The translations under genes were made by a program, and so were the position numbers. The notes under the pieces were generated by a model. It was not told the DNA's origin and ran no database searches. It saw only the letters and a program-made list of their open reading frames with translations. DNA of 64,000 bases from Arthrobacter saudimassiliensis (lineage in GTDB: Bacteria; Actinomycetota; Actinomycetes; Actinomycetales; Micrococcaceae), in the NCBI GenBank assembly GCA_900016675.1, contig LN483070.1, positions 186,001-250,000 of the forward strand, read 5' to 3'. Shown one piece after another: positions 27,458-36,780 of this stretch. Positions within the stretch are counted from its first letter, which is position 1. The number at the start of each line of letters is the position of its first letter.

Positions 27458-29071
27458 ATGATGAACAACTCGTTAGAACCCAGCGGGCTGGTGAAGGACT
27501 CCAGCCGCCGCAGTTTTCTCCAGCTTGCGGGCGTCATGGGCGTCGCAGCGGCCTTTGCGGGCACCCTCTCCGCCTGCAGCCCGGGCGGCAGCCCGTCCAC
27601 TGCCGGCGGCACCGCGGCCGCGGAAGGCACCGGGTCGATCGAGGCGGGCATCTCGTATCAGCTCTCCACGGGCTTCGATCCGATGCTGGCCACCGGCGCC
27701 ACCCCGCAGGCGGCCAACCTGCACATCTTCGAAGGCCTGACCGAGCTGCACCCGGCCACCCGTGAGCCGTACCTCGCCCTGGCCAAGGCCGAGCCGGTCA
27801 AGGTCGACGACACCACGTACGAGGTGCAGCTGCGCGACGGCGCGACGTTCCACAACGGCGAGCCGGTCACCACCGCCGACGTCGTGTTCTCCTTCCAGCG
27901 GGTCCTCGACCCGGCGAACAAGTCGCTGTTCGCCGGCTTCATCCCCTTCATCGACTCCGTCTCGGCCAAGGACGACTCGACCGTCCAGTTCAAGCTCAAG
28001 TACCCCTTCCCCGGCTTCAGCGCCCGGATCTCCGTCATCAAGATCGTCCCGGAGGCCGTGGTCAGCGCCGACCCGGCGGCCTTCGACCTCGCCCCGGTCG
28101 GCAGCGGCCCGTACAGCCTGGTGTCCGCGGTCAAGGAAGACCGCATCGTCTTCAAGAAGTTCGACGGCTACAACGGCAAGTACCCGGCCCGCGTCGCCGA
28201 CATGACCTGGCTGCTGCTGGCCGACCCTGCGGCCCGCGTCGCCTCGGTGCCCTCCCGAGCGCAGGCCATCGAGGACGTGCCGTACCTGGACGTGGATCAG
28301 CTCGCCTCCAAGGTGGAGGTCGAGTCGGTGCAGTCCTTCGGCCTGCTGTTCCTGATGTTCAACTGCGCCAAGTTCACCGACAAGCGGGTCCGCCAGGCCC
28401 TGCACTACGCCATCGACACCGAGGCGGTCATCCAGAAGGCGCTGCTCGGCAACGCCGCCGCCGCGACGTCGTACTTCCAGGAGGGCCACCCCTCCTACAG
28501 CAAGGCCGGCACCACCTACGGGTTCGACGCCGCGAAGGCCAAGTCCCTGCTGGCCGAGGCCGGCATGGAGAACCTGTCGATCACCCTGACCTCCACGGAC
28601 ACCGGCTGGGTGACCCGCGTCGTGCCGCTGATCAAGGAGTACTGGGACGCGATCGGGGTCAGCACCACGCTCGAAATCCTGCAGTCCGCCGCCGTGTACG
28701 CGCCGGAGAAGGTCGGCGGCAAGAACTTCGACGTGCTCTGCGCCCCCGGCGATCCGTCCGTCTTCGGCAACGACGGCGACATCCTGCTCAGCTGGTTCTA
28801 CCGCGGCGCCACCTGGATGGACGCCCGCGCCGGCTGGAGCGGCACCCCCGAGTACGCCGCCGTGCAGCAGAAGCTGGATGCGGCCGTGCAGGTGGACGAG
28901 GCGGAGGCGAAGAAGATCCACGCCGAGGTGGTGGACATCGTCGCGGAGGAAGCCCCGCTGTACCCGCTGTTCCACCGCAAGCTGCCCACCGCCTGGGACG
29001 CCAACGCCCTGGACGGCTTCCAGCCGCTGCCCACCACCGGCGTGTCCTTCATCGGGGTCGGCCGCAAGTAG
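27458..29071 (+). CDS. Sialic-acid ABC transporter binding protein, Tat lipoprotein
   Basis: The 537-aa protein of the peptide-binding family 5 begins with a twin-arginine signal: SSRRSFLQ (Arg17-Arg18), a hydrophobic stretch, then lipobox LSAC (Cys40). It is therefore predicted to be exported folded by the Tat system and lipid-anchored. Its neighbours, nanA, nanK, nanE, nagA and nagB, point to sialic acid as ligand rather than peptides, as in the Sat-type and corynebacterial Sia transporters. Tandem ATGs at 27458/27461 are preceded by GTGAGG. Confidence 0.85.
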   Translation: MMNNSLEPSGLVKDSSRRSFLQLAGVMGVAAAFAGTLSACSPGGSPSTAGGTAAAEGTGSIEAGISYQLSTGFDPMLATGATPQAANLHIFEGLTELHPATREPYLALAKAEPVKVDDTTYEVQLRDGATFHNGEPVTTADVVFSFQRVLDPANKSLFAGFIPFIDSVSAKDDSTVQFKLKYPFPGFSARISVIKIVPEAVVSADPAAFDLAPVGSGPYSLVSAVKEDRIVFKKFDGYNGKYPARVADMTWLLLADPAARVASVPSRAQAIEDVPYLDVDQLASKVEVESVQSFGLLFLMFNCAKFTDKRVRQALHYAIDTEAVIQKALLGNAAAATSYFQEGHPSYSKAGTTYGFDAAKAKSLLAEAGMENLSITLTSTDTGWVTRVVPLIKEYWDAIGVSTTLEILQSAAVYAPEKVGGKNFDVLCAPGDPSVFGNDGDILLSWFYRGATWMDARAGWSGTPEYAAVQQKLDAAVQVDEAEAKKIHAEVVDIVAEEAPLYPLFHRKLPTAWDANALDGFQPLPTTGVSFIGVGRK

Positions 29072-29082
29072 CGAGACCCCCA

Positions 29083-29113
29083 CGGCGGGGCGCCCTTCCC
29101 CGGCGCCCCGCCG
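29083..29113 (+). promoter_or_regulatory. Hairpin between binding-protein and permease genes
   Basis: CGGCGGGGCGCC (29083-29094) pairs perfectly with 29102-29113. Such stems after binding-protein genes usually stabilise the upstream message and give excess binding protein over membrane components. Confidence 0.6.
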
Positions 29114-29140
29114 GCACTACCCCTGTATTGGAGTTCGTCA

Positions 29141-30100
29141 GTGACAACGTTTGTTCGCCTGCTGGGCCGCCGGCTCGCGGTGCTGCCGGTCATGCTGCTC
29201 GGCGTGACCATCATGGTCTTCATCGTGCTCTCGGTGGTGCCGGCCGACCGGGCCACCGCCGTCCTCGGCGAGAACGCCAGCGAGGAGGCCAAGGAGGCCT
29301 GGCGGGAGGAACGCGGCCTGAACGATCCCCTGGTGGTGCAGTTCCTCCGCTACCTCGGCGGGGTCCTGCGGCTGGACTTCGGCACCACCAACCCGCCGGA
29401 GGAATCGGTGGCGGCCAAGATCGCCACCGCCTTCCCGGTCACCCTGCAGCTGACCTTCCTCGGCATCCTGCTGGCGGTGGTCCTCTCGCTCACGCTCGGC
29501 ATCCTGGCCGCGCTGTACCGGGACCGCTGGCCGGACCAGGCGATCCGTGTCTTCTCGATCGCCGCGATCGCCACCCCCTCCTTCTGGCTGGCCATCCTGC
29601 TCATCCAGTGGTTCGCCCTGCCGGAGGGCTCCATCTTCCCCACCGGCGGCCTGGCCTGGGCGGACCAGTACGGCTTCGTGGGCTGGCTCTACTCCATGGC
29701 GCTGCCGGCCCTGGCGCTGGGCATCCCGGTCTCGGCGTCCCTGATCCGCGTGGTGCGCACCTCCATGGTCGAGGAGCTGGACCGCGACTACGTGCGCACC
29801 GCCATCGGCAACGGCGTGCCCTACCGCACCGTCGTCGCCCGCAACGTGCTGCGCAACGCCCTGGTCACCCCGGTGACCGTGCTCGGCCTGCGCGTCGGCT
29901 ACCTGCTCGGCGGCGCCGTCGTCATCGAAAAGATCTTCAGCCTTAACGGCATGGGCGACCTGATCGTCGTCGGCCTGACGACGTCGGACACCAACCTCGT
30001 GCAGGGCGCGGTGCTCACCATCGCGGTCGCCTTCGTGCTGGTGAACATCGTCGTCGACCTGCTCTACCTGCTCATCAATCCCCGAATCCGGACGGTGTAA
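29141..30100 (+). CDS. ABC transporter permease (DppB type)
   Basis: The 319-aa permease has a GTG start and six helices, with the oligopeptide-permease N-terminal domain (RRLAVLPVMLLGVTIMVF) and the cytoplasmic coupling loop RTAIGNGVPYRTVVARNVLRNAL. It pairs with the permease half of the next gene to form the channel for the predicted sialic-acid importer. Four bases separate the two genes. Confidence 0.87.
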   Translation: MTTFVRLLGRRLAVLPVMLLGVTIMVFIVLSVVPADRATAVLGENASEEAKEAWREERGLNDPLVVQFLRYLGGVLRLDFGTTNPPEESVAAKIATAFPVTLQLTFLGILLAVVLSLTLGILAALYRDRWPDQAIRVFSIAAIATPSFWLAILLIQWFALPEGSIFPTGGLAWADQYGFVGWLYSMALPALALGIPVSASLIRVVRTSMVEELDRDYVRTAIGNGVPYRTVVARNVLRNALVTPVTVLGLRVGYLLGGAVVIEKIFSLNGMGDLIVVGLTTSDTNLVQGAVLTIAVAFVLVNIVVDLLYLLINPRIRTV

Positions 30101-30103
30101 CCC

Positions 30104-32278
30104 ATGCGCAACGGACTGGCCGAACGGCTCAGCAACAGCGGAGCCCGCTTCACCGCCCTGCGGTTCAGCTCGAAACTGGCGCTGGGATTCCTCGGCTTCA
30201 TCGTGCTCGTGGCCGTCTTCGGCCCGCTGCTGGCCCCCTACGGCGAAAACGAATCCACCGCCCCGGTGCTGCCGCCGGGCGGCGGGCACCTGTTCGGCAC
30301 CGACGGCTCCAGCTACGACGTCTTCTCGCGGATGCTCTACGGCGCCCGGGTGTCGATCTCCATCGGCCTCGGCGCCGTCGCCCTGGCCCTGGTCTTCGGC
30401 GCCGTCCTCGGCGCCGTCGCCGCCACCTCCCGCAAGGCCGTCAGCGAAACGGTCATGCGGATCCTCGACATTATGATGGCCTTCCCCGGCATCGCCCTGG
30501 CCGCGGCGCTGCTCTTCGCGCTGCGGGACCACTCGCTGAACCTGTTCGGTTCCACGGTGCCGGTGCTGATCCTCGCCATCGCGATCGTCTACACGCCCCA
30601 GCTGGCCCGCGTGGTGCGCGCCAACGTCCTGGCCCAGTACGGCGAGGACTACGTCCGTGCGGAGCGGGTCATCGGCGCCGGCCGCACCTACATCCTGCTG
30701 CGCCACATCGCCCGCAACTGCGCCGCCCCGGTGCTGGTGTTCGCCACCGTGATGGTGGCCGATGCGATCATCCTCGAGGCCTCGCTGTCCTTCCTCGGCG
30801 CCGGCGTCCAACAACCCGCCGCCTCCTGGGGCAACGTCATGGCGGACGGACGCAACGTCGTCTTCAGCGGCGCCTGGTGGCCCACCACCTTCGGCGGCAT
30901 CACCATCCTGCTCACCGTCCTGGCCCTGAACGTCCTGGCCGAAGGGCTGACCGACGCGATGGTGAACCCCGGCGGCGGGCGACGCCGGAAGGCGCGCCGG
31001 GCGGCGGATGCGGCTCCCGCCGCCGCCACCGCCGCGCAGCCGTCCGTGCTCGACCCGGCGGGCTCGCCGCTGGCCGGCACCGCCGCAGCCGACGGACCGG
31101 CCGCGGTGCCGGGAGCCGACGACGCCGCGCGCGCCGTGCCGGGCACCCCGGCCTCCGACGCCGGCGCCAACGTCGAGCGGCCGGGTTCGCTGGAGGCCCT
31201 GGCCGCGGAGCTGAAGCTGCTCGCCGCCGCCGAGGCCCGCCGCACCGACCGGCTGCCGCCGGTGGCCGCGGACGCCCCGGTGATCCTGGAGGTGAAGGAC
31301 CTGTCCATCCGCTTCCCGGACCGCTACGGCGACACCGCGATCGTGGACCGGGTCAGCTTCACCGTCCGCGAGGGCGAAACCATGGGCCTGGTCGGCGAGT
31401 CCGGCTGCGGCAAGTCGATCACCTCGCTGGCGATCATGGGCCTGCTGCCGCCCACCGCGCAGCTCACCGGCTCCATCCGGTTCCACGGCCGGGAGCTGCT
31501 GACCAACAACCCGAAGGAACGGGACCGGCTCTACAAGGGCCTGCGCGGCGAGCAGATCGCCATGGTCTATCAGGACGCGCTCAGCTCGCTGAACCCGTCC
31601 ATGCTGATCAAGGACCAGATGCTCCAGCTCACCCGCCGCAACGGGCGCAAGAGCCCGCGCGAGCTGCTGGAGATGGTGAAGCTCGATCCGGAGCGCACGC
31701 TCAAGAGCTACCCGCACGAGCTGTCCGGCGGGCAGCGGCAGCGGGTGCTGATCGCCATGGCCCTGTCCCGGTCGCCGAAGATCGTGGTCGCGGACGAGCC
31801 GACCACCGCCCTGGACGTCACCGTGCAGAAGCAGGTGGTGGACCTGCTCAACGACCTGCGTGAACAGCTGGGCTTCGCCATGGTCTTCGTCAGCCACGAC
31901 CTCGCCCTGGTCGCCTCGCTGGCCCACCGGGTGACGGTGATGTACGCCGGGCAGGTGGTGGAAACCGCCGACGTGCCCGAGCTGCTGGCCACCCCGCGGC
32001 ACGAGTACACCCGCGGCCTGCTCGGGGCGGTGCTCTCCATCGAGGCCGGCGCCGAGCGGCTGCACCAGATCCAGGGCACCGTGCCCTCGCCCCGGGACTT
32101 CGCCCCCGGGGACCGGTTCGCCGAGCGCTCGCTGCGCCCCGACGCCGACCCACACCAGGTGCTCCGGTTTGTCCAGATCGGCGACAAGGACCACTGGTGG
32201 GCCAGCCACGAGCCCGCCCCCGACGCCGGCACCGGCACCCTCGTTGAAACCGGCACGACAGGCAGGCAGCAGGCATGA
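30104..32278 (+). CDS. Fused ABC permease (DppC) and ATPase (DppD)
   Basis: The 724-aa protein joins two normally separate subunits. Residues 1-290 are a DppC-type permease with coupling loop RAERVIGAGRTYILLRHIARN. Residues 291-385 are an Ala/Pro-rich linker. Residues 390-724 are an ATPase with Walker A GESGCGKS (about 430), signature LSGGQRQR (about 540), Walker B KIVVADEP and the oligopeptide-type C-terminal extension. Similar fusions occur in sialic-acid importers of corynebacteria. It overlaps the next ATPase gene by four bases. Confidence 0.9.
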   Translation: MRNGLAERLSNSGARFTALRFSSKLALGFLGFIVLVAVFGPLLAPYGENESTAPVLPPGGGHLFGTDGSSYDVFSRMLYGARVSISIGLGAVALALVFGAVLGAVAATSRKAVSETVMRILDIMMAFPGIALAAALLFALRDHSLNLFGSTVPVLILAIAIVYTPQLARVVRANVLAQYGEDYVRAERVIGAGRTYILLRHIARNCAAPVLVFATVMVADAIILEASLSFLGAGVQQPAASWGNVMADGRNVVFSGAWWPTTFGGITILLTVLALNVLAEGLTDAMVNPGGGRRRKARRAADAAPAAATAAQPSVLDPAGSPLAGTAAADGPAAVPGADDAARAVPGTPASDAGANVERPGSLEALAAELKLLAAAEARRTDRLPPVAADAPVILEVKDLSIRFPDRYGDTAIVDRVSFTVREGETMGLVGESGCGKSITSLAIMGLLPPTAQLTGSIRFHGRELLTNNPKERDRLYKGLRGEQIAMVYQDALSSLNPSMLIKDQMLQLTRRNGRKSPRELLEMVKLDPERTLKSYPHELSGGQRQRVLIAMALSRSPKIVVADEPTTALDVTVQKQVVDLLNDLREQLGFAMVFVSHDLALVASLAHRVTVMYAGQVVETADVPELLATPRHEYTRGLLGAVLSIEAGAERLHQIQGTVPSPRDFAPGDRFAERSLRPDADPHQVLRFVQIGDKDHWWASHEPAPDAGTGTLVETGTTGRQQA

Positions 32279-33087
32279 ACCGCACCGAGAGCTCCACCGC
32301 CCCCGTCCTGGAGCTGAAGGGCGTCCGGGTCCACCACCGTGCCCGCTCCGGGTCCCTGTTCCGGCCGAACATCGTCAAGGCGGTCGACGGCGTGGACTTC
32401 GCGGTCCGGCGCGGCGAGACCGTGGGCATCGTGGGCGAGTCCGGCTGCGGCAAGTCCACGCTCGCCTCCGTGCTCGTCGGGCTGCAGGAGCCGACGGCCG
32501 GCGAGGTGCTGTTCCACGGCCGGAAGGTCTCCACCCGGGCCTCCGACTCGAAGAAGACCTTCGGCCGCACCGTCGGAGTCGTGTTCCAGGACCCGGCCAC
32601 CGCGCTGAATCCGCGGATGACCATCCACGACATCCTCACCGACCCGCTGCGGGTCCACGGCATCGGCACCCAGCAGACCCGGGACGCCAAGGTGAAGGAG
32701 CTGCTGAACCTGGTCGGGCTGCCGCAGTCCGCCGCGGAGGTCACCCCGCACCAGGTCTCCGGCGGCCAGCGGCAGCGGGTGGCCATCGCCCGGGCGCTGT
32801 GCCTGGACCCGTCCGTGATCGTGGCCGATGAGCCGACGTCGGCCCTGGATGTCTCGGTGCGGGCGCAGGTCCTGAACCTGCTCGCGGACCTGAAGCGGGA
32901 CCTGGGCCTGGGCATGGTCTTCATCTCGCACGATATCCAGACCGTCCGCTACGTCTCGGACCGCATCTGCGTCATGTACTTCGGCCGGATCGTCGAGGAA
33001 GGCCCCGCGCAGCAGATCTTCGACGCCCCCGCCAACGACTACACCAAAAGCCTGCTCGGCGCCGCGCCGAGCCTGCTGCACGCCTGA
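32275..33087 (+). CDS. ABC transporter ATPase (DppF type)
   Basis: The 270-aa ATPase has Walker A GESGCGKST, signature VSGGQRQR, Walker B VIVADEPTSALD and the switch His in SHDIQTV. It forms the nucleotide-binding pair with the ATPase half of the preceding fusion protein. The ATGA overlap shows translational coupling. It ends shortly after the core domain and lacks the cysteine-rich C-terminal extension of many oligopeptide ATPases. Confidence 0.9.
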   Translation: MNRTESSTAPVLELKGVRVHHRARSGSLFRPNIVKAVDGVDFAVRRGETVGIVGESGCGKSTLASVLVGLQEPTAGEVLFHGRKVSTRASDSKKTFGRTVGVVFQDPATALNPRMTIHDILTDPLRVHGIGTQQTRDAKVKELLNLVGLPQSAAEVTPHQVSGGQRQRVAIARALCLDPSVIVADEPTSALDVSVRAQVLNLLADLKRDLGLGMVFISHDIQTVRYVSDRICVMYFGRIVEEGPAQQIFDAPANDYTKSLLGAAPSLLHA

Positions 33088-33130
33088 CCGGCGCCCTTTA
33101 CCAGCACCACCCTCAAGCACTGGAGACCTT

Positions 33131-34063
33131 TTGTCACACGCACCACAGCCCCGCTTCCACGGCGTCATTCCGCCCGTCGTCACGCCCCGCACCGCCGACG
33201 GCGCGATCGACACGGCCTCGCTGGAGAAGCTGACCAAATACCTGCTCGACGGCGGCGTGACCGGCCTGTTCGTGCTGGGCTCCTCCGGCGAGGTCCCCTA
33301 CCTGACCACCGGCGAGCGCGACACGGTGATGCGCACCATCGCATCGGTCAACGCCGGCGAGGTGCCGCTGATCGCCGGCGCCAGCGAGCAGACCACCCCG
33401 CGGGTGATCGAGGAGGGCCGCCGGCTGATCGGCTTGGGCGCCGACGCGATCGTCGCCACCTCGCAGTTCTACGCCATCTCCGACGTGGCCGAGACGGAGG
33501 ACCATTTCCGGGCCCTGCACGCGGCGTTCGATGTGCCGCTGTTCGCCTACGACGTGCCGGTCCGCACGCACTACAAGCTTCCGCTGCCCCTGCTGGCCAC
33601 GCTCGCCCGCGACGGCGTGCTCGCCGGCGTCAAGGACTCCTCCGGCGACGACGTGTCCTTCCGCCAGCTGCTGCTGGCCACCCGGGACCTGCCCGATTTT
33701 GCCGTGTTCACCGGCCACGAGGTGGTCGTCGACGGCGCGCTGCTCGGCGGCGCCCACGGCGTCGTGCCCGGACTCGGCAACGTGGATCCGGCCGGGTACG
33801 CGGCCCTCTACGCCGCCGCCCGCAACGGGGACTACGCGGAGGCCGCCCGGATGCAGGACCGCCTGGCCGGCCTGTTCGACATTGTCTACGCGCCGACGCC
33901 GGGCCGGGTCTCCCCCGGCGCGGCGGGGCTGGGCGCCTTCAAGACGGCCCTGATGCTGCTCGGCGTCATCGAGACCAACGTGATGTCCGCGCCCATGGCC
34001 CCGCTGGACGAGGCCGAGACCGCGGCCATCCGCGCCATCCTCGAGCGGTCCGGGCTGCTCTGA
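33131..34063 (+). CDS. nanA: N-acetylneuraminate lyase (DHDPS superfamily)
   Basis: This enzyme cleaves sialic acid to N-acetylmannosamine and pyruvate. The 310-aa barrel has the Schiff-base Lys168 in GVKDSSGD, Tyr140 in FAYDVP and the carboxylate-binding GSSGE. DHDPS-family members are hard to tell apart, but flanking nanK, nanE and nagAB support lyase rather than dihydrodipicolinate synthase. The start is TTG 33131, with TGGAG five bases upstream. Confidence 0.87.
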   Translation: MSHAPQPRFHGVIPPVVTPRTADGAIDTASLEKLTKYLLDGGVTGLFVLGSSGEVPYLTTGERDTVMRTIASVNAGEVPLIAGASEQTTPRVIEEGRRLIGLGADAIVATSQFYAISDVAETEDHFRALHAAFDVPLFAYDVPVRTHYKLPLPLLATLARDGVLAGVKDSSGDDVSFRQLLLATRDLPDFAVFTGHEVVVDGALLGGAHGVVPGLGNVDPAGYAALYAAARNGDYAEAARMQDRLAGLFDIVYAPTPGRVSPGAAGLGAFKTALMLLGVIETNVMSAPMAPLDEAETAAIRAILERSGLL

Positions 34064-34068
34064 GTTCC

Positions 34069-35061
34069 ATGCCGTACGTCATCGGACTGGACCTGGGCGG
34101 CACCAAGACCGCCGCCGGCGTCGTCGACGGCGAGGGCGGCGTGGTGCTCTCCCGCACGGTGCCGACGCCGGCACGGGACGGCGCCGGGGCGGTCCTGGCC
34201 GCCGCCGCGGAGCTGGTCCGGGCCCTGCAGGAGGACGCGGCCCGCCGCGGCCTCCCCGTCGTGGCGCTGGGCATCGGCTCGGCCGGCGTGATCGATTCCG
34301 GGCGCGGCGTCGTCGTCTCCGCCACCGACGCGATCCCCGGCTGGGCCGGCACCCGGCTCACCGCCGAGCTGACCGCGCGGACCGGGCTGCCCGCCGTCGC
34401 GCTGAACGATGTGCATGCCCACGCCGTGGGGGAAAGCTGGCTCGGCACCGGCGCCGGGATGCCCGGCGTCCTGTTCGTCGGCATGGGCACCGGAGTGGGC
34501 GGCGGGTACGTGCTGCAGGGAAAGTGCCTGGAGGGCTCCACCTTCACGGCCGGGCACGTGGGCCACTTCGCCTCACCCTTCGCTTGGGAGGCCGGGGTGC
34601 CGCTGCCGTGCAGCTGCGGCGGCGCCGGACATGTGGAGGCGATTGCCTCCGGACCGGCGATCTTCGGCCTGTACTCCCGGCTGCGCGGCGCCTCGGCCGG
34701 CGCGACGGCGGACGGCGCCGCCACGGACGGGCCGGTGGATACCCGCGGCGTGTACCGGCTGGCGGCCGACGGCGATCCGGCGGCCGCGGAGGCGATCCGC
34801 CGGGGCGCCGTCGCGGCCGGCTCCGCGATCGGCGGCCTGGCGAACATCCTGGACCCGGCCGTGGTCGTCGTCGGCGGCGGGCTGGCCTTCGCCGGACCGC
34901 TCTGGTGGACCCCGATGGAGGCCGCCGCCCGGGCCGAGCTGCTCCGCCCGCTCGCCGGGCTGCCCATTGTTCCCGCGCAGCTGGGCGAAACCGCCGCCAT
35001 CCGCGGCGCCGCCCGCCGTGCCCTGGCCCTGCTGCCCGTTCCGGAAGGATCCCATGCTTGA
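34069..35061 (+). CDS. nanK: N-acetylmannosamine kinase (ROK family)
   Basis: This enzyme phosphorylates ManNAc at O-6. The 330-aa ROK kinase shows phosphate-1 GLDLGGTKTA, catalytic-base region ALNDVHAHAVGE, and GMGTGVGGG. The zinc-site signature reads CSCGGAGHVE, with His in place of the usual third Cys. Six bases separate it from nanA, and its last eight bases overlap nanE. Confidence 0.88.
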   Translation: MPYVIGLDLGGTKTAAGVVDGEGGVVLSRTVPTPARDGAGAVLAAAAELVRALQEDAARRGLPVVALGIGSAGVIDSGRGVVVSATDAIPGWAGTRLTAELTARTGLPAVALNDVHAHAVGESWLGTGAGMPGVLFVGMGTGVGGGYVLQGKCLEGSTFTAGHVGHFASPFAWEAGVPLPCSCGGAGHVEAIASGPAIFGLYSRLRGASAGATADGAATDGPVDTRGVYRLAADGDPAAAEAIRRGAVAAGSAIGGLANILDPAVVVVGGGLAFAGPLWWTPMEAAARAELLRPLAGLPIVPAQLGETAAIRGAARRALALLPVPEGSHA

Positions 35062-35728
35062 CCTCCAGTCCCTGCGCTCCGCCCTGATCGTCTCCTGCCA
35101 GGCCTACCCGGGCGAGCCGATGCGCGATCCGCGCACCACCGCCCAGGTGGCGCAGTCCGCCGTCATCGGCGGCGCCGCAGGGGTCCGGGTACAGGGCCTG
35201 GGCGACATCCTGGCCGTCCGCTCCGCCGTCGAGGTGCCCGTCATCGGGCTGTGGAAGGACGGGCACGACGGCGTGTTCATCACCCCCACGCTGCACCACG
35301 CCCTGGCCTGTGCAGGCGCCGGCGCGCACATCGTCGCCCTCGACGGCACCCGCCGGGACCGGCCGGACGGGCTCACGCTGAAGCAGACCGTCGCCGGCGT
35401 GCACGGAAACTCCCCCGCCCTGGTGATGGCCGACTGCGGCTCCGCCGCGGACGCCCTGGCCGCCGTCGACGCCGGCGCGGACCTGATCGGCACCACCCTC
35501 GCCGGCTACACCGGCGAACGCCCGAAGACCGAGGGGCCGGACCTGGAGCTGCTGCACGAACTGGCCGGCCTCGAGCTGGGCGTCCCGGTTCTCGCGGAGG
35601 GCCGCATCCACACCCCGGCGCAGGGCCGGGCCGCGCTCGACGCCGGGGCGTTCGCCGTCGTCGTCGGCACCGCCATCACCCACCCGGCCACCATCACCGG
35701 CTGGTTCGCGGAGGCGCTGGGCGCATGA
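35054..35728 (+). CDS. nanE: N-acetylmannosamine-6-phosphate 2-epimerase
   Basis: This enzyme turns ManNAc-6-P into GlcNAc-6-P, feeding NagA and NagB. The 224-aa barrel has the family opening IVSCQAYPGEPM, the catalytic-lysine segment GLWKDGHDGVFITP, MADCGS and LAEGRIHTP. It overlaps nanK at its start and the esterase gene at its end, so all are one transcript. Confidence 0.92.
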   Translation: MLDLQSLRSALIVSCQAYPGEPMRDPRTTAQVAQSAVIGGAAGVRVQGLGDILAVRSAVEVPVIGLWKDGHDGVFITPTLHHALACAGAGAHIVALDGTRRDRPDGLTLKQTVAGVHGNSPALVMADCGSAADALAAVDAGADLIGTTLAGYTGERPKTEGPDLELLHELAGLELGVPVLAEGRIHTPAQGRAALDAGAFAVVVGTAITHPATITGWFAEALGA

Positions 35729-36780
35729 GGACCTTTGAGGAGCGGGTGGATCCGGAGCTGCTGCCCGGGCTGGCGTACTCGCGGGCCTATCCCCCGCCCA
35801 CGTCCACAGCGGGCCTCGCGGCGTTCCGGGACAGCGCCGAAGCGCCGGTTGCCGCCGCGGCGGCCGACGGCGTCACCGTGCGCGACGTCCGGACGGCCGG
35901 TCCCGGGGCCGCCGCCCCGGGGGCCGGGGACCTGCGGCTGCGGGTCTTCACGCCCCCGGGCCCGGGACCGCACCTCGCCGTCTACTGGATCCACGGCGGC
36001 GGGATGATCGCCGGGAGCGTGGACCTGGATACCGGCTACTGTGCGGCGCTGTGCGCCCGGGTGGCTGCCGTGGTGGTAGCCGTGGAGTACCGGCTGGCGC
36101 CGGAGCACCCGTTTCCGGCCCCGCTGGAGGATGTGGCCGCCGGGCTCCGGTGGCTCGTGGCCTCGGCCTCGGAGCTGGACGTGGACCCGGCGCGGGTGGC
36201 GGTGGCCGGCTCGAGCGCCGGTGCCGGACTCGCCGCCGCGCTCACCCTGCTAACCCGGGACGAGGGCGGGCCGGCGATCGCCTTCTCGTATCTGATGTAT
36301 CCGATGCTCGACGCCTCGCACGCTTCTCCCTCGGCCCGGGAGTTCACCGACATTCCCACCTGGAACCGCGCGCACAGCGAGTTCGCCTGGGGCTGCTACC
36401 TCGGCGCCGGATGGCCGGGCGATGCGGACGGCACGTCCGGCCCGCCGTCGTCGTACGCCGTGCCCGCGCTGGCCGCGGACCTGGCCGGCCTGCCGCCGAC
36501 CCTGATCCAGACGGGCGAGCTGGACCTCTTCCGTGACGAGGACATCAGCTTCGCGGCCCGGCTGCTGCAGGCCGGCGTGCCGACGGAGCTGCACGTGTAC
36601 CCCGGCGCGTATCACGGGTTCGAGTTGAACCGCCCGCACTCCCGGCTCGGCCGGCAGTGCCTGGCCGACCGGGACCGGGCCCTGCTCCGGGCCCTGCACC
36701 CACCGGCGCGCCGCCCCGCGCCGACCCCCGATTCCCCCGGCGCCGGCTCCGGTGCCGCTACGAAAGGTATACGGCCATGA
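35725..36780 (+). CDS. HSL-type alpha/beta hydrolase in the sialic-acid operon
   Basis: The 351-aa hydrolase of the hormone-sensitive-lipase family has oxyanion HGGG (90-93), nucleophile Ser164 in GSSAG, Asp near 267 (ELDLFRDE) and His297 (YHGFE). It lacks a signal peptide. Translationally coupled to nanE (ATGA) and upstream of tatA, it may remove O-acetyl groups from imported sialic acids; that role is inferred from context only, since the family covers many ester substrates. Confidence 0.85.
   Translation: MRTFEERVDPELLPGLAYSRAYPPPTSTAGLAAFRDSAEAPVAAAAADGVTVRDVRTAGPGAAAPGAGDLRLRVFTPPGPGPHLAVYWIHGGGMIAGSVDLDTGYCAALCARVAAVVVAVEYRLAPEHPFPAPLEDVAAGLRWLVASASELDVDPARVAVAGSSAGAGLAAALTLLTRDEGGPAIAFSYLMYPMLDASHASPSAREFTDIPTWNRAHSEFAWGCYLGAGWPGDADGTSGPPSSYAVPALAADLAGLPPTLIQTGELDLFRDEDISFAARLLQAGVPTELHVYPGAYHGFELNRPHSRLGRQCLADRDRALLRALHPPARRPAPTPDSPGAGSGAATKGIRP

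Noticed and set aside
29138-32209. Reverse-strand open frame of over 1000 codons antisense to the ABC transporter genes
   Set aside because: It is a composition shadow; its product is low-complexity Gly/His/Asp/Arg, while the forward frames encode complete transporter domains.
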